In this document: positions 36,009 to 45,663 of the stretch, in pieces
How the letters are laid out: each line of letters opens with the position of its first letter
Position numbering within the stretch: position 1 is the first letter of the stretch
Assembly (NCBI GenBank): GCA_021792135.1
Contig: JAJYVF010000029.1
Location: forward strand, 1 to 64,000
Reading direction: 5' to 3'
Length of the DNA: 64,000 nucleotides
Source of the DNA: Acidobacteriota bacterium
GTDB lineage: Bacteria; Acidobacteriota; Terriglobia; Terriglobales; Acidobacteriaceae
Notes under the pieces: generated by a model
The model's input: the letters and a program-made list of their open reading frames with translations, nothing else
What the model was told of the DNA's origin: nothing
The model's database searches: none
Position numbers and translations under genes: made by a program

Positions 36009-37633
36009 AGCTGCGCGGTCAGGCTGCTCTCCGGATCATTCCTCTGTTCGTGCTTTCATTGGCAGCGGGCCAGGAGGCCACGCCCCTGACGGGGACAGCG
36101 GATGTGGGCAGAGCGCAGCTGGAATCGCACACTATCGGGGATAACTGGCTATCGTATAACGGAGACTACTCGGGGAGGCGTTACAGCAGTCTGACCCAGA
36201 TAACTCCAGCTAACATAAAGAAGCTTCGGGCAGCATGGGTCTTTCACAGCAGCCACGCCGGCACCCTGGAAGCAACCCCTGTTGTGGTGGACGGAGTTAT
36301 GTATCTCACGGCTTCCAACAACGCATACGCGCTGGATGCGGCGAATGGGCGAATCCTGTGGCATTATTCGCGGCCAGTCTCCCCGGGACTGGTCGATGAT
36401 GCCTCAGGCCATATCAGCCGGGGAGTTGCTCTGTGGGAGCATCGCCTGTACATGGAAACGGATAATGCTCATCTGCTCTGCCTCGACGCGCGCTCCGGCG
36501 CGTTGCTCTGGGATATTGCATATGCCACCTGGAACAGAAATTACGGGGCCACCAGTGCTCCCCTCGTTGTGGGGAGGAAAGTTCTCGTCGGGACCTCAGG
36601 GGGGGACGATGGCGTGCGGGGGTTCATCGCCGCGTACGACGCTGTTACGGCAAAACTGTTGTGGCGCCGGTGGACGATTCCGGGGCCAGGCGAGTTCGGA
36701 TCATCGAGCTGGCCCGGGAAATCCTATTTACATGGCGGCGGCACCGCCTGGATGCCGGGGACCTATGATCCCGAACTCAATACGCTCTACTGGGGCACCG
36801 GCAATGCCGCACCGGACTACGATGGAAGCGTCCGGCCTGGAGATGATCTCTACACAGCCAGCCTGCTGGCGCTGGACCTGGATACAGGACGCATGAAGTG
36901 GTATTTCCAGTTCACTCCGCATGACGTTTACGACTATGACGGAGTGGAAACTCCCGTTCTTATTGACGGGCTTTATCAGGGGAAGCCGCGAAAGCTTCTG
37001 GTCGAGGCCAATCGCAATGGATTTATCTATACGCTCGATCGTGTAAGCGGTAAATTCCTTTCGGCAACGAGGTTTGCGGATAGAGTCAACTGGGCCAGGG
37101 GTATTGACGCTCACGGTCGCCCCATTTATACGAGCGTGCAGCCGACGGACTCGGGTACTCTTACCTGCCCCGGGGACGTGGGTGCGACGAACTGGTATTC
37201 GCCTGCTTATAACGAGGTAACGAAGTACCTCTATTTCATTTCGCTTGACCAATGTACGGTAAATTATGTGAAGCCCCAGGTTTTCTCCCCCGGAACGGAG
37301 TATTATGCGACAGGTACCAGGGAGGACCCAAGCGGGAAGGGCAGGAAGTATCTTCTCGCCTTTGACCGCGATACCAATCACTTCGCATGGAAGTATCCGC
37401 AGGAGGGCGATACGCATTCCTGGGGTGGTGTGATGACCACGGCGACCGGGCTGGTTTTCTTCGCAGACGACACTCATTCCTTCGAAGCTGTCGATGCCAG
37501 AACCGGAAAGCCCTTATGGCATTTCAATACAGGGCAAACGCTGCATGCGTCTCCGATGACTTATTCGGTAACAGGCAGGCAATTTGTTGCGATTGCGTCG
37601 GGAGATAACCTATTTGCTTTTGCCCTGCCCTGA
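36005..37633 (+). CDS. Exported PQQ-type alcohol/sugar dehydrogenase (copy 1)
   Basis: The 542-residue quinoprotein starts at a GTG overlapping the previous stop. A signal peptide (ALRIIPLFVLSLAAGQ) leads into an eight-bladed propeller of the PQQ methanol/ethanol dehydrogenase type: WLSYNGDYSGRRYSSLTQI at the N-terminus, NYGATSAPLVVG with a cofactor-site Thr/Ser, and GTGNAAPDYDG. The catalytic aspartate is Asp310 in TPHDVYDYDG, and position +2 is Asp312 rather than Ala, the change linked to lanthanide use in XoxF and PedH. The neighbouring-cysteine disulfide of methanol dehydrogenase is absent. There is no fused cytochrome domain; the dihaem cytochrome at 38531 could accept electrons. Whether the strain makes PQQ is not shown in this window. 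Confidence 0.85.
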   Translation: MKLRGQAALRIIPLFVLSLAAGQEATPLTGTADVGRAQLESHTIGDNWLSYNGDYSGRRYSSLTQITPANIKKLRAAWVFHSSHAGTLEATPVVVDGVMYLTASNNAYALDAANGRILWHYSRPVSPGLVDDASGHISRGVALWEHRLYMETDNAHLLCLDARSGALLWDIAYATWNRNYGATSAPLVVGRKVLVGTSGGDDGVRGFIAAYDAVTAKLLWRRWTIPGPGEFGSSSWPGKSYLHGGGTAWMPGTYDPELNTLYWGTGNAAPDYDGSVRPGDDLYTASLLALDLDTGRMKWYFQFTPHDVYDYDGVETPVLIDGLYQGKPRKLLVEANRNGFIYTLDRVSGKFLSATRFADRVNWARGIDAHGRPIYTSVQPTDSGTLTCPGDVGATNWYSPAYNEVTKYLYFISLDQCTVNYVKPQVFSPGTEYYATGTREDPSGKGRKYLLAFDRDTNHFAWKYPQEGDTHSWGGVMTTATGLVFFADDTHSFEAVDARTGKPLWHFNTGQTLHASPMTYSVTGRQFVAIASGDNLFAFALP

Positions 37634-37737
37634 GAGAGCCGGATAGTTCTGCGAATCGACGGCGATGTCCGCCGATGGCCAGGGAAAGAGTTCAGTAAAT
37701 CACCGGGATCCGCAATTTCGGATGAGGTGGAACAGGG

Positions 37738-38520
<783 letters not shown>

Positions 38521-38530
38521 GTCAGAGAAG

Positions 38531-39481
38531 ATGATCCGCCACTCAGAGCGACGGCACTGGCTGGGAATCACTCGACTGAGTCTCTTCGGTCTCTTCTGTG
38601 TCGCCCTGCCTGTGATCACCCTCCTGCCTGCCCAGAGCCTCGCAGCAAAACAGGAGAGTGCCGGCCCCGAAGCAGTTCTTTTCAGCCAGAACTGCGCTGC
38701 CTGCCATGGCAGCGACGGCCGCGGCGGCGAACGGGCTCCCAACATCGCAACCCGGCATGAGATCGTCTCTCTGTCCGATGCACAGCTTCGCGGAACTCTG
38801 ACCAAGGGGGTACTGGCCGCGGGCATGCCATCCTTCAGCTATCTGGGGAACGAGAAAATTGACCGGCTCGTTCACTATCTCCGCGTGCTGCAGGGAGTAT
38901 CGAACACGGACAGCGGGCAGCTCCCCGGTGATCCCCGCGTCGGTGAGCAGCTCTTCTTCGGCAGGGCATCCTGTTCAACCTGCCACATGATGCATGGCAG
39001 AGGCGGCTTTATGGGAGAAGACCTCAGCGATTATGCCCATGGCCGTTCCGTGGAGGTCATCCGCACCGCCATCGTTCATCCCGACCCGGGTACCTCCGGA
39101 CATCTGGTGCAGATCGAGACCAGCAGCGGCCATTCCGTCCGCGGGCTGGTTCGATGGCAGGATAACTTCACCGTGGTGATTCAGAGCGAGGACGGAGCCT
39201 TTCACAGCGTTCCGCGGGATACCATCACAAACATGACAACGAGCAGCCAGGCTCTGATGCCGCCGGACTACGGCAAGACGCTAAATTCCACTGAGGTGAA
39301 CGACATTGCCAGCTACCTTCTCAGCAGCACAGGACCGGGCAAGGCGACCCCTGCCGCCGACGATGACGAGGTCCAGGATGAAACCAGCCCATCCCATTTC
39401 CAGAGCAGGGTTCAGCCTCAGCCGGCAGATCGCTTTCTGTGCGGTTGTTTTCGCGATCGTCCTTTCGGGCCTGGCAACTAG
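38531..39481 (+). CDS. Exported dihaem c-type cytochrome
   Basis: The 316-residue protein has a signal peptide (about 12-39) and two haem-binding CxxCH motifs: Cys55-Cys58-His59 in QNCAACHG, with a likely axial Met99 in GMPSF, and Cys148-Cys151-His152 in ASCSTCHMMHG. Residues about 185-240 form a beta-rich insertion (SSGHSVRGLVRWQDNF, AFHSVPRDTI), as seen in cytochromes partnered with dehydrogenases. The C-terminal 40 residues are low-complexity and overlap the next gene by 104 bases. AGAGAAG precedes the ATG. Standing between two PQQ-type dehydrogenase genes, it is the likely electron acceptor that passes electrons to the respiratory chain. Confidence 0.88.
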   Translation: MIRHSERRHWLGITRLSLFGLFCVALPVITLLPAQSLAAKQESAGPEAVLFSQNCAACHGSDGRGGERAPNIATRHEIVSLSDAQLRGTLTKGVLAAGMPSFSYLGNEKIDRLVHYLRVLQGVSNTDSGQLPGDPRVGEQLFFGRASCSTCHMMHGRGGFMGEDLSDYAHGRSVEVIRTAIVHPDPGTSGHLVQIETSSGHSVRGLVRWQDNFTVVIQSEDGAFHSVPRDTITNMTTSSQALMPPDYGKTLNSTEVNDIASYLLSSTGPGKATPAADDDEVQDETSPSHFQSRVQPQPADRFLCGCFRDRPFGPGN

Positions 39482-40391
39482 CGCCCAGCAGGCTTCTCCC
39501 GCGCGCTCCTTCCGACTCGTGGCCAACACGCCGGCTTTCTGGTCACTGATACCGCAAGGTGCCCGGCTGGCAACCATGGGAGGCGGATTTGGATTTACCG
39601 AAGGTCCCGTTTGGGACAAATCCGGATTTCTGTGGGTCAGCGACGAGATCCTCAACAAGATTTTCCGGCTGTATCCGGACGGGCATCGCGATGAAGCAAT
39701 CTCGCTCGGAGATCCCGATGGGAATACGTACGACCGCGATCATCGGCTAATTGACTGTGCCAGCGTCCTGCGCGCGATCATCCGGCTCAGTCCGGACGGG
39801 AAAAATTATACCATCCTGGCCGATCGATTCGAGGGCAAGCGGTTCAACAGCCCCAATGACGTGGTCCTCGGGCCGGACGGGGCATTCTACTTTACCGATC
39901 CGACGCTTGACCTGCCGAAGGGACAATCTCAGGAGATCCCGTTTCAGGGGGTCTATCGGCTCGATGCAAAGGGAAACGTCAGGCTGCTCACGCGTGATCT
40001 CCAGCAGCCCAATGGACTGGCTTTTTCCCCCGATGGCCGGTTCTTTTACGTCGATGACTCTGCGAGGAAGGACATCAGGGTTTATCGGTTTCACCCGGAC
40101 GGGAGTCTCTCCGATGGAAAGCTCTTTGGCAGCGAAGAAGTCGCGGGACAGGAGGGCGTACCCGATGGGATGCGTGTGGATCGGCGGGGCAATCTCTTTG
40201 TTGTTGGGCCGGGCGGCATCTGGGTCTGGAGCCCCGCGGGCGTGCACCTGGGAACCGTGGTACTTCCGGAGCAGCCTGCGAACCTCAGTTGGGGAGGTCC
40301 GAGCTATTCCGTCCTTTACATTACAGCTACCACCTCGGTCTACAGGATCAGGACCGCAACGCGCGGATTTGTGCCTTATGACCTGGAGTAA
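39378..40391 (+). CDS. Exported SMP-30/gluconolactonase-family protein (copy 2)
   Basis: I start this 337-residue protein at the ATG at 39378, with GAGG six bases before it and a signal peptide right after (RQIAFCAVVFAIVLSGLATS). This start lies inside the cytochrome gene, so translation may be coupled. The propeller matches copy 1 closely: GFGFTEGPVWDKSG, LGDPDGNTYDR, FNSPNDVVLGPDG, QPNGLAFSPDGRFFYVDDS and GVPDGMRVD. The same metal ligands are kept. A PQQ-type dehydrogenase follows 152 bases downstream, a dehydrogenase-lactonase pairing seen twice in this locus. Confidence 0.88.
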   Translation: MKPAHPISRAGFSLSRQIAFCAVVFAIVLSGLATSAQQASPARSFRLVANTPAFWSLIPQGARLATMGGGFGFTEGPVWDKSGFLWVSDEILNKIFRLYPDGHRDEAISLGDPDGNTYDRDHRLIDCASVLRAIIRLSPDGKNYTILADRFEGKRFNSPNDVVLGPDGAFYFTDPTLDLPKGQSQEIPFQGVYRLDAKGNVRLLTRDLQQPNGLAFSPDGRFFYVDDSARKDIRVYRFHPDGSLSDGKLFGSEEVAGQEGVPDGMRVDRRGNLFVVGPGGIWVWSPAGVHLGTVVLPEQPANLSWGGPSYSVLYITATTSVYRIRTATRGFVPYDLE

Positions 40392-40543
40392 CGCTCAGGT
40401 TGGCGTGTTCAGGCCCCGACCGGAGCAATATGTCGAATCCTGCCACGTTGGCCCGAAACCCTCGCTAATAAGTTGGCGCAAGGCCACATGAGAATTCAAG
40501 GGAGGCGCAAATAGCCGCCGTAGCTGAGTATCGCCGGAACCGT

Positions 40544-42190
40544 ATGCACCTACCACGATGTCCGAAACTGTCGCTCTGTCTGTCTCCGCTCATTGCTTCG
40601 CTGCTGCTGCCGATCAACATCCGCGCGCAATCCGAGAATCAGCCAGGCACGCCGGTCAATATAACCGCACGCGACCTCGAGGCGCGGAGTATCCAGAGTA
40701 ACTGGCCATCCTACAACGGCGACTATACTGGCCGGCGCTACAGCAGCCTGGCCGAGATCACGCCTGATAATGTCAGCCAGATGCGCGTTCAGTGGGTGTT
40801 TCACGCGCGGAGCGCCGGCATCCTTGAAGTAACACCGGTTGTGGTGGGCGGCATCATGTATGTGACTGCCTCTAACGATCTTTATGCAATTGATGCGCGT
40901 ACTGGGTCCGTGTTGTGGCACCACTCGAGACAGATCACCGAGGGGCTTGTGGATGACGCCTCCGGGCACATTAACCGCGGCGTGGCGGTGCTTGGAAATC
41001 GGCTTTACATGGAAACCGACAACGCACATTTGCTCTGTCTGGATGCGCGTTCCGGGAATCTGCTGTGGGATGTCGCCTACGCCACCGGCAATCGCAATTA
41101 CGGAGCTACCAGCGTGCCTCTCGTCGTTAAGGACAAGGTAATTGTGGGAAGCTCAGGCGGTGACGACGGGGTGCGAGGATTTATTGCAGCCTTCGATCCT
41201 GCAACGGGGAAAGAACTATGGCGTTTCTGGACAATCCCCGCTCCGGGAGAGAAGGGGTCTTCCAGTTGGCCCGGCGATATGTATATGCACGGGGGTGGAA
41301 CAACCTGGATGCCGGGGACCTACGATCCGGAGCTGAACACGATTTACTGGGGAACAAGCAATCCGTCTCCCGATTTCGAAGGCAGTGTGCGGCCCGGCGA
41401 CGACCTGTACACCGACTCGCTGCTGGCGTTGGATCCCGACACGGGCAAGCTCAGGTGGTATTTTCAGTTCACGCCCCACGACCTCTATGACTATGACTCG
41501 ACTGAGACTCCGGTGCTGATCGATGCCGTATATGAAGGAGGGCCGCGTAAGCTGATCGTCGAAGCAAACCGGAACGGATTCATCTATATTCTCGATCGCG
41601 CCACCGGCAAGTTCCTGTCCGCTAAGCAATTCGATCCGCAGGAGAACTGGGCCAAAGGCATCGACGATCAGGGCAGACCGATTTCAGCCGGTAAGGTGCC
41701 GAGCGCCGAGGGCGCGCGCGTCTGCCCTGGATTTGCCGGAGCTACGAACTGGTATTCGCCGTCTTACAGCGAAAAGACGCGCCTCTTCTATTTTATGAGC
41801 CTTCGGGAGTGCACGATCTATCTGGAGAAAGTGGAGCCGTTCCAGCAGGGACGCGAATATTACTCTACAGGAACGAAGCGGGTACCCGACGAGAATGCGC
41901 AGAATGTTCTTATCGCCTATAACCCTCTGACGGATACCTTCGCCTGGGAGGTTCCGCAGACGGGAAGCCATCATGCATTTACAGGCGTGATGACCACAGC
42001 CACGGGGCTGCTGTTGTTTGGGGATGAATCGAACTCCTTTGAGGCTGCCGATGCGGTCACCGGAAAGTCCCTGTGGCACTTTAACATGGGGCAGAGCCCG
42101 CACTCCTCGCCCATGAGTTATGCCATTGATGGCAAGCAGTACTTTGCCATAGCGGCAGGAAATGACCTGTTCGCGTTCGGCCTGCCCTGA
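40544..42190 (+). CDS. Exported PQQ-type alcohol/sugar dehydrogenase (copy 2)
   Basis: The 548-residue protein is a close paralogue of the product at 36005, with a signal peptide (SLCLSPLIASLLLPINIRAQ) and the same propeller landmarks: WPSYNGDYTGRRYSSLAEI, NYGATSVPLVV, GTSNPSPDFEG. The catalytic aspartate is Asp316 in TPHDLYDYDST with Asp318 at +2, again the lanthanide-type residue. No haem domain or vicinal disulfide is present. Two paralogues with different loops suggest different sugar or anomer preferences. The next element is a 14-codon leader frame and the cupin gene. Confidence 0.85.
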   Translation: MHLPRCPKLSLCLSPLIASLLLPINIRAQSENQPGTPVNITARDLEARSIQSNWPSYNGDYTGRRYSSLAEITPDNVSQMRVQWVFHARSAGILEVTPVVVGGIMYVTASNDLYAIDARTGSVLWHHSRQITEGLVDDASGHINRGVAVLGNRLYMETDNAHLLCLDARSGNLLWDVAYATGNRNYGATSVPLVVKDKVIVGSSGGDDGVRGFIAAFDPATGKELWRFWTIPAPGEKGSSSWPGDMYMHGGGTTWMPGTYDPELNTIYWGTSNPSPDFEGSVRPGDDLYTDSLLALDPDTGKLRWYFQFTPHDLYDYDSTETPVLIDAVYEGGPRKLIVEANRNGFIYILDRATGKFLSAKQFDPQENWAKGIDDQGRPISAGKVPSAEGARVCPGFAGATNWYSPSYSEKTRLFYFMSLRECTIYLEKVEPFQQGREYYSTGTKRVPDENAQNVLIAYNPLTDTFAWEVPQTGSHHAFTGVMTTATGLLLFGDESNSFEAADAVTGKSLWHFNMGQSPHSSPMSYAIDGKQYFAIAAGNDLFAFGLP

Positions 42191-42231
42191 GCAACAGGAC
42201 CAGAATACCTGAGGCGTGGGGAGGAGGAGTT

Positions 42232-42276
42232 ATGGCCAGAAACAAGGCCTTTGCATCATGCGAGGTGCGAAGCTGA
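42232..42276 (+). CDS. Possible 14-residue leader peptide coupled to the cupin gene
   Basis: AGGAGG at 42222-42227 is the strongest ribosome site of this stretch and precedes an ATG at 42232. The frame reads MARNKAFASCEVRS and stops at TGA 42274-42276, whose last base is the first of the cupin ATG (TGATG). Translation of the leader could therefore set cupin translation. It is short and unconserved as far as can be judged here, so it may also be a by-product of a shifted start. Confidence 0.4.
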   Translation: MARNKAFASCEVRS

Positions 42277-43166
42277 TGGTCAGCAGAAAAGTCTCCACTG
42301 TCCTGGCGGTGCTTGCAACTCTCGTATCCGCCACTTCGGGTACCGCTGCAGATCGGACGATCGACCCGACATTTCTCTATCGCGATACAGCGACCGTTGC
42401 CGAGAAGCCCTCGGACATCACAACAGCCACCTGCCATTACAAGCCTCTCTTTGGGCAGGGTGACTCGGAAACGTCCATCGTTGTCGGTGTCGCCCGATAT
42501 GGAGAGGCGCTTATCGACCCGCACGGTACCTGCGCGACCGTTCAGTATCCGGAGGAGGATCAGGTCTACGTCGTTCTCAGCGGCCACGGCGCCGCAAAAT
42601 ACGGAGAGCAGGATGTACCCCTCCGAACGGAGGATTATCTTTATATACCCTCAACTGTTACGCACCGCCTGGAAAACAGTTCGTCTGCCCCCATGACGGT
42701 CGTGGTCATGGGCTTTCGCACGAAGGGATTCGAGAAGGCGCCCATACCGCCTCATCCTTTAAAGGCCAATATCGAGGGCGTCCCCACGCGATATGTCGGC
42801 GGCCATCCGGAATCCACTCACTTTCGTCTGCTGATGGGAGACGTTGACAGTAAGCGGGATCGCATTGCCGCAGGCCGCGTGCTGACGAGCCTTTTCCTGA
42901 TGGAAATTGATCCGGGAGGCACGAACTTTCCGCACCATCACGAACGAGAAGAAGAAATCTATCTCGTGCTGAGCGGGCACGGAACCATGGTTGCGGGTGG
43001 CGGCATGGACGGAATCGCCGGACGTCATCCCGCCAAAGCCGGAGATGCCTATTTTTTCAGGCTGAATGCGACGGTGGGGTATTACAGTGCGCCCGGGGTG
43101 AAATCCCGGCTGCTGTGCGTTCGCTCCTGGTATCCCGGCATGGTCCTGAAAGGGATGCAGCATTGA
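42276..43166 (+). CDS. Exported double-cupin protein
   Basis: The ATG at 42276 overlaps the stop of a 14-codon frame with a strong ribosome site; GAGGT at 42262-42266 also precedes it. The 296-residue product has a signal peptide (STVLAVLATLVSATSGTAA) and two cupin barrels. The first (about 60-150) has a degenerate metal site (PHGTCATVQYPEEDQVY). The second (about 200-280) has a full site in NFPHHHEREEEIYLVLSG. Bicupins include sugar-acid isomerases, oxidases and dioxygenases. At the end of the catabolic run it could act on a sugar acid or keto acid in the periplasm, but no substrate can be named. Confidence 0.7.
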   Translation: MVSRKVSTVLAVLATLVSATSGTAADRTIDPTFLYRDTATVAEKPSDITTATCHYKPLFGQGDSETSIVVGVARYGEALIDPHGTCATVQYPEEDQVYVVLSGHGAAKYGEQDVPLRTEDYLYIPSTVTHRLENSSSAPMTVVVMGFRTKGFEKAPIPPHPLKANIEGVPTRYVGGHPESTHFRLLMGDVDSKRDRIAAGRVLTSLFLMEIDPGGTNFPHHHEREEEIYLVLSGHGTMVAGGGMDGIAGRHPAKAGDAYFFRLNATVGYYSAPGVKSRLLCVRSWYPGMVLKGMQH

Positions 43167-43315
43167 TTGGATTTTTGCCCTTCGCTGGGATCGCTGGCGG
43201 TAGCCCCTGTACGAAATGTTCATTTCCTTTGGCGACGCGCCTGATCCTCCGGACCTTCTCCTCATCCGTGCCGCTGTTGTACAGTGGCACGACGGTATTT
43301 TGAGGGGACCTTCCG

Positions 43316-45460
43316 ATGTTGAACGGCCGCGCGATCCTCATCCCAGCTCTTGCAGGCGCGAGCATCGCGATTTGCGCGGTCGCTGGCTGCGCACACCGCC
43401 AGTCTGCCTCGCAGGACCCGGGCCGTGCCCCCGATAGGTACATCTGGCTCGAAAACGTGAACAGCCCCCGCGCCATGGCCTGGGTGAGGGCAGAGGATGG
43501 ACGCGCTGCCAGGGTTCTTGAAGCCGATCCGCGCTTCGGGACCCTGCAGACTGAAGCGCTGAAGGTGATGGAAGACCCGAATCGCCTGCCGATGCCACAA
43601 CTGCGCGGAAAGGACGTCTATAACTTCTGGCGCGACAAGAACAACGTGCATGGCCTGCTCCGCAGAACCAGTGTCGGCGATTACAGCAGTGACGATCCTC
43701 GCTGGCAAACGGTTCTCGATATTGATGCACTCGGCCGGCAGGAGAAAACTGACTGGGTCCTCCATGGCCTCAACTGTCTCTATCCCGGCGATCGCTACTG
43801 TATGGTCGATCTTTCCGTGGGCGGGGAGGATGCCTCGACCTCGCGCGAGTTCAATCTCAGGGCGGGCAGATTTGTTGACGGCGGTTTCGCCTCGCCGCAC
43901 AGCAAGCAGGACATTGCCTGGGAAGACAGGGATACTCTTCTGATCGCCCGCGACTGGGGGCCGGGAACGATGACGAAATCCGGCTATCCCTGGATCGTGA
44001 AGGAATGGAAGCGCGGCACACCCCTTGACGATGCCAAAGAGGTCTTTCGGGGCGAGCCTACCGATATCTCGGCCAGCGGCTACGTTCTGCATGACGCGCA
44101 GGGTGACCACGTCACCATTTTTGAGCGCAGTGTGACCTTCTTCCAGTCCAGTTACTTCATTCGAACTCCGAGCGGCCTCAGGGAACTCGCGATTCCGCGC
44201 AAATCCAATCCTGCCGGACTGCTGCACGGGTGCATGTTCATCGATCTCCACGAGGACTGGACCCCGAACCCAGGAGGGCAAGAATTCACGCAGGGCTCGC
44301 TGCTTGAGGTGCGCCTCTCAGAGGTGATGCGCGATCCTGCCCATCTCCGGCCCACCGTCGTCTTTGCGCCGACGAGCGATGAGTTCCTGAATGGTATGGC
44401 AACAACGCGTTCGCATCTTGTGGTGGTCACGCTGAAGCATGTGCTTGGGCGGGCTTACGTTTACACGCCGACAGGCAGAGATGCGTGGAGCAGGGAGCCA
44501 CTCGAGGTGCCTGGCAACAGCACCGTTCGCATCGTTACAGCAAGCGATAGCAGCGAGGCTTTCTTTCTGAGCGCCGAGGGTTTCCTCACCCCACCCTCTC
44601 TGCTGGCCGGCGATGCAGCCACGGCGCGCCTCAGGGTATCCAAATCGCAGCCTCCGCTCTTCGACGCTTCGCACGACACTGTCGAGCAGTTCTATGCCAC
44701 ATCGAAAGACGGAACCAGGGTGCCTTATTTCGTCGTGCATCCGAAGAACATGCAGATGAACGGGCGAAATCCGACATTGTTGAATGCCTATGGCGGGTTC
44801 GAGATCTCTGAGACGCCGACTTATTCAGCAGTCAGAGGCAAGATGTGGCTGGAGCGTGGTGGCATCTTTGTGCTGGCCAATATCCGTGGCGGGGGCGAAT
44901 TCGGGCCCGCCTGGCATGAAGCAGGGCTGAAGACGCATCGCCAGCGGATTTATGATGACTTCGCCGCGGTGGCCGAGGACCTGTTTGCGCGCAGGATCAC
45001 CTCGCCTGCACATCTCGGCATCATAGGCGGCTCCAACGGTGGTCTGCTCATGGGCGTCGAGATGACCCAGCATCCGGAGATGTGGAAGGCGGTGGTAATC
45101 CAGGTGCCTCTGCTCGACATGCTCCGCTATGAGAAGATCGCTGCCGGGGCAAGCTGGGTGGGCGAGTATGGTTCGGTCAGCATTCCGAAAGAGCGCGCAT
45201 TTCTGGAGCGCATCTCGCCCTATAACCAGCTGAAGCCGGATGTAAAGTACCCTGAACCTCTCATCTTCACCACCACGCGGGATGACCGGGTGGGGCCACA
45301 GCACGCCCGGAAGTTCGCGGCGAAAATGGAGGGATATCACGAGCCGTTTCTTTACGACGAGATCACTGAGGGCGGCCACGGCGCGGGAGCCGACCTGAAG
45401 CAGGAAGCCCGCACCTGGGCGGAGACCTTCACCTACCTTTCGGAGAAGCTGATGGACTGA
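43316..45460 (+). CDS. Prolyl oligopeptidase family (S9A) serine peptidase, lipoprotein
   Basis: The 714-residue protein has a lipoprotein signal (AICAVAGC, lipobox Cys about 25), an N-terminal seven-bladed propeller (about 40-440) that restricts entry to short peptides, and a C-terminal alpha/beta hydrolase. The triad is Ser573 in GGSNGGLLMG, Asp656/657 in TTRDDRVGPQH and His688 in TEGGHGAG. LNAYGGFEISETP and LANIRGGGEFGP are typical family segments. GAGGGG precedes the ATG. It is separated from the cupin gene by 149 bases and may not belong to the same operon. It would digest small proline-containing peptides in the periplasm, for instance from glycoproteins whose glycans are used next door. 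Confidence 0.92.
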   Translation: MLNGRAILIPALAGASIAICAVAGCAHRQSASQDPGRAPDRYIWLENVNSPRAMAWVRAEDGRAARVLEADPRFGTLQTEALKVMEDPNRLPMPQLRGKDVYNFWRDKNNVHGLLRRTSVGDYSSDDPRWQTVLDIDALGRQEKTDWVLHGLNCLYPGDRYCMVDLSVGGEDASTSREFNLRAGRFVDGGFASPHSKQDIAWEDRDTLLIARDWGPGTMTKSGYPWIVKEWKRGTPLDDAKEVFRGEPTDISASGYVLHDAQGDHVTIFERSVTFFQSSYFIRTPSGLRELAIPRKSNPAGLLHGCMFIDLHEDWTPNPGGQEFTQGSLLEVRLSEVMRDPAHLRPTVVFAPTSDEFLNGMATTRSHLVVVTLKHVLGRAYVYTPTGRDAWSREPLEVPGNSTVRIVTASDSSEAFFLSAEGFLTPPSLLAGDAATARLRVSKSQPPLFDASHDTVEQFYATSKDGTRVPYFVVHPKNMQMNGRNPTLLNAYGGFEISETPTYSAVRGKMWLERGGIFVLANIRGGGEFGPAWHEAGLKTHRQRIYDDFAAVAEDLFARRITSPAHLGIIGGSNGGLLMGVEMTQHPEMWKAVVIQVPLLDMLRYEKIAAGASWVGEYGSVSIPKERAFLERISPYNQLKPDVKYPEPLIFTTTRDDRVGPQHARKFAAKMEGYHEPFLYDEITEGGHGAGADLKQEARTWAETFTYLSEKLMD

Positions 45461-45536
45461 CGCCTCAGGTACCCTGCGGACCTGCATCGGCGCGGTCTCG
45501 CGCTGCAGCTACGGTTCCCGTAAACTGGAGGGGAGC

Positions 45537-45626
45537 GGAGAGGTGGCCGAGTGGTTGATGGCTCCGGTCTTGAAAACCGGCATACCCGCAAGGGTATCGG
45601 GGGTTCGAATCCCTCCCTCTCCGCCA
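45537..45626 (+). tRNA. tRNA-Ser (anticodon UGA)
   Basis: The acceptor arms GGAGAGG (45537-45543) and CCTCTCC (45616-45622) pair fully, followed by discriminator G and an encoded CCA (45624-45626). The anticodon loop reads CTTGAAA with TGA at 45571-45573, so it decodes UCA. A long variable arm (ATACCCGCAAGGGTAT) marks it as a class II serine tRNA, and GGTTCGAATCC is the T arm. TAAACT at 45521-45526 may be its -10 box. No integrase or attachment repeat is seen beside it. Confidence 0.97.
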
Positions 45627-45663
45627 GCGATTCCGGCTGTAGCTGCGGGTGACGCGCGATCTA

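Noticed and set aside
45537-45626. tRNA-Ser as an integration site for a genomic island
   Set aside because: No integrase, no repeated tRNA 3' end and no change in gene style is visible on either side.
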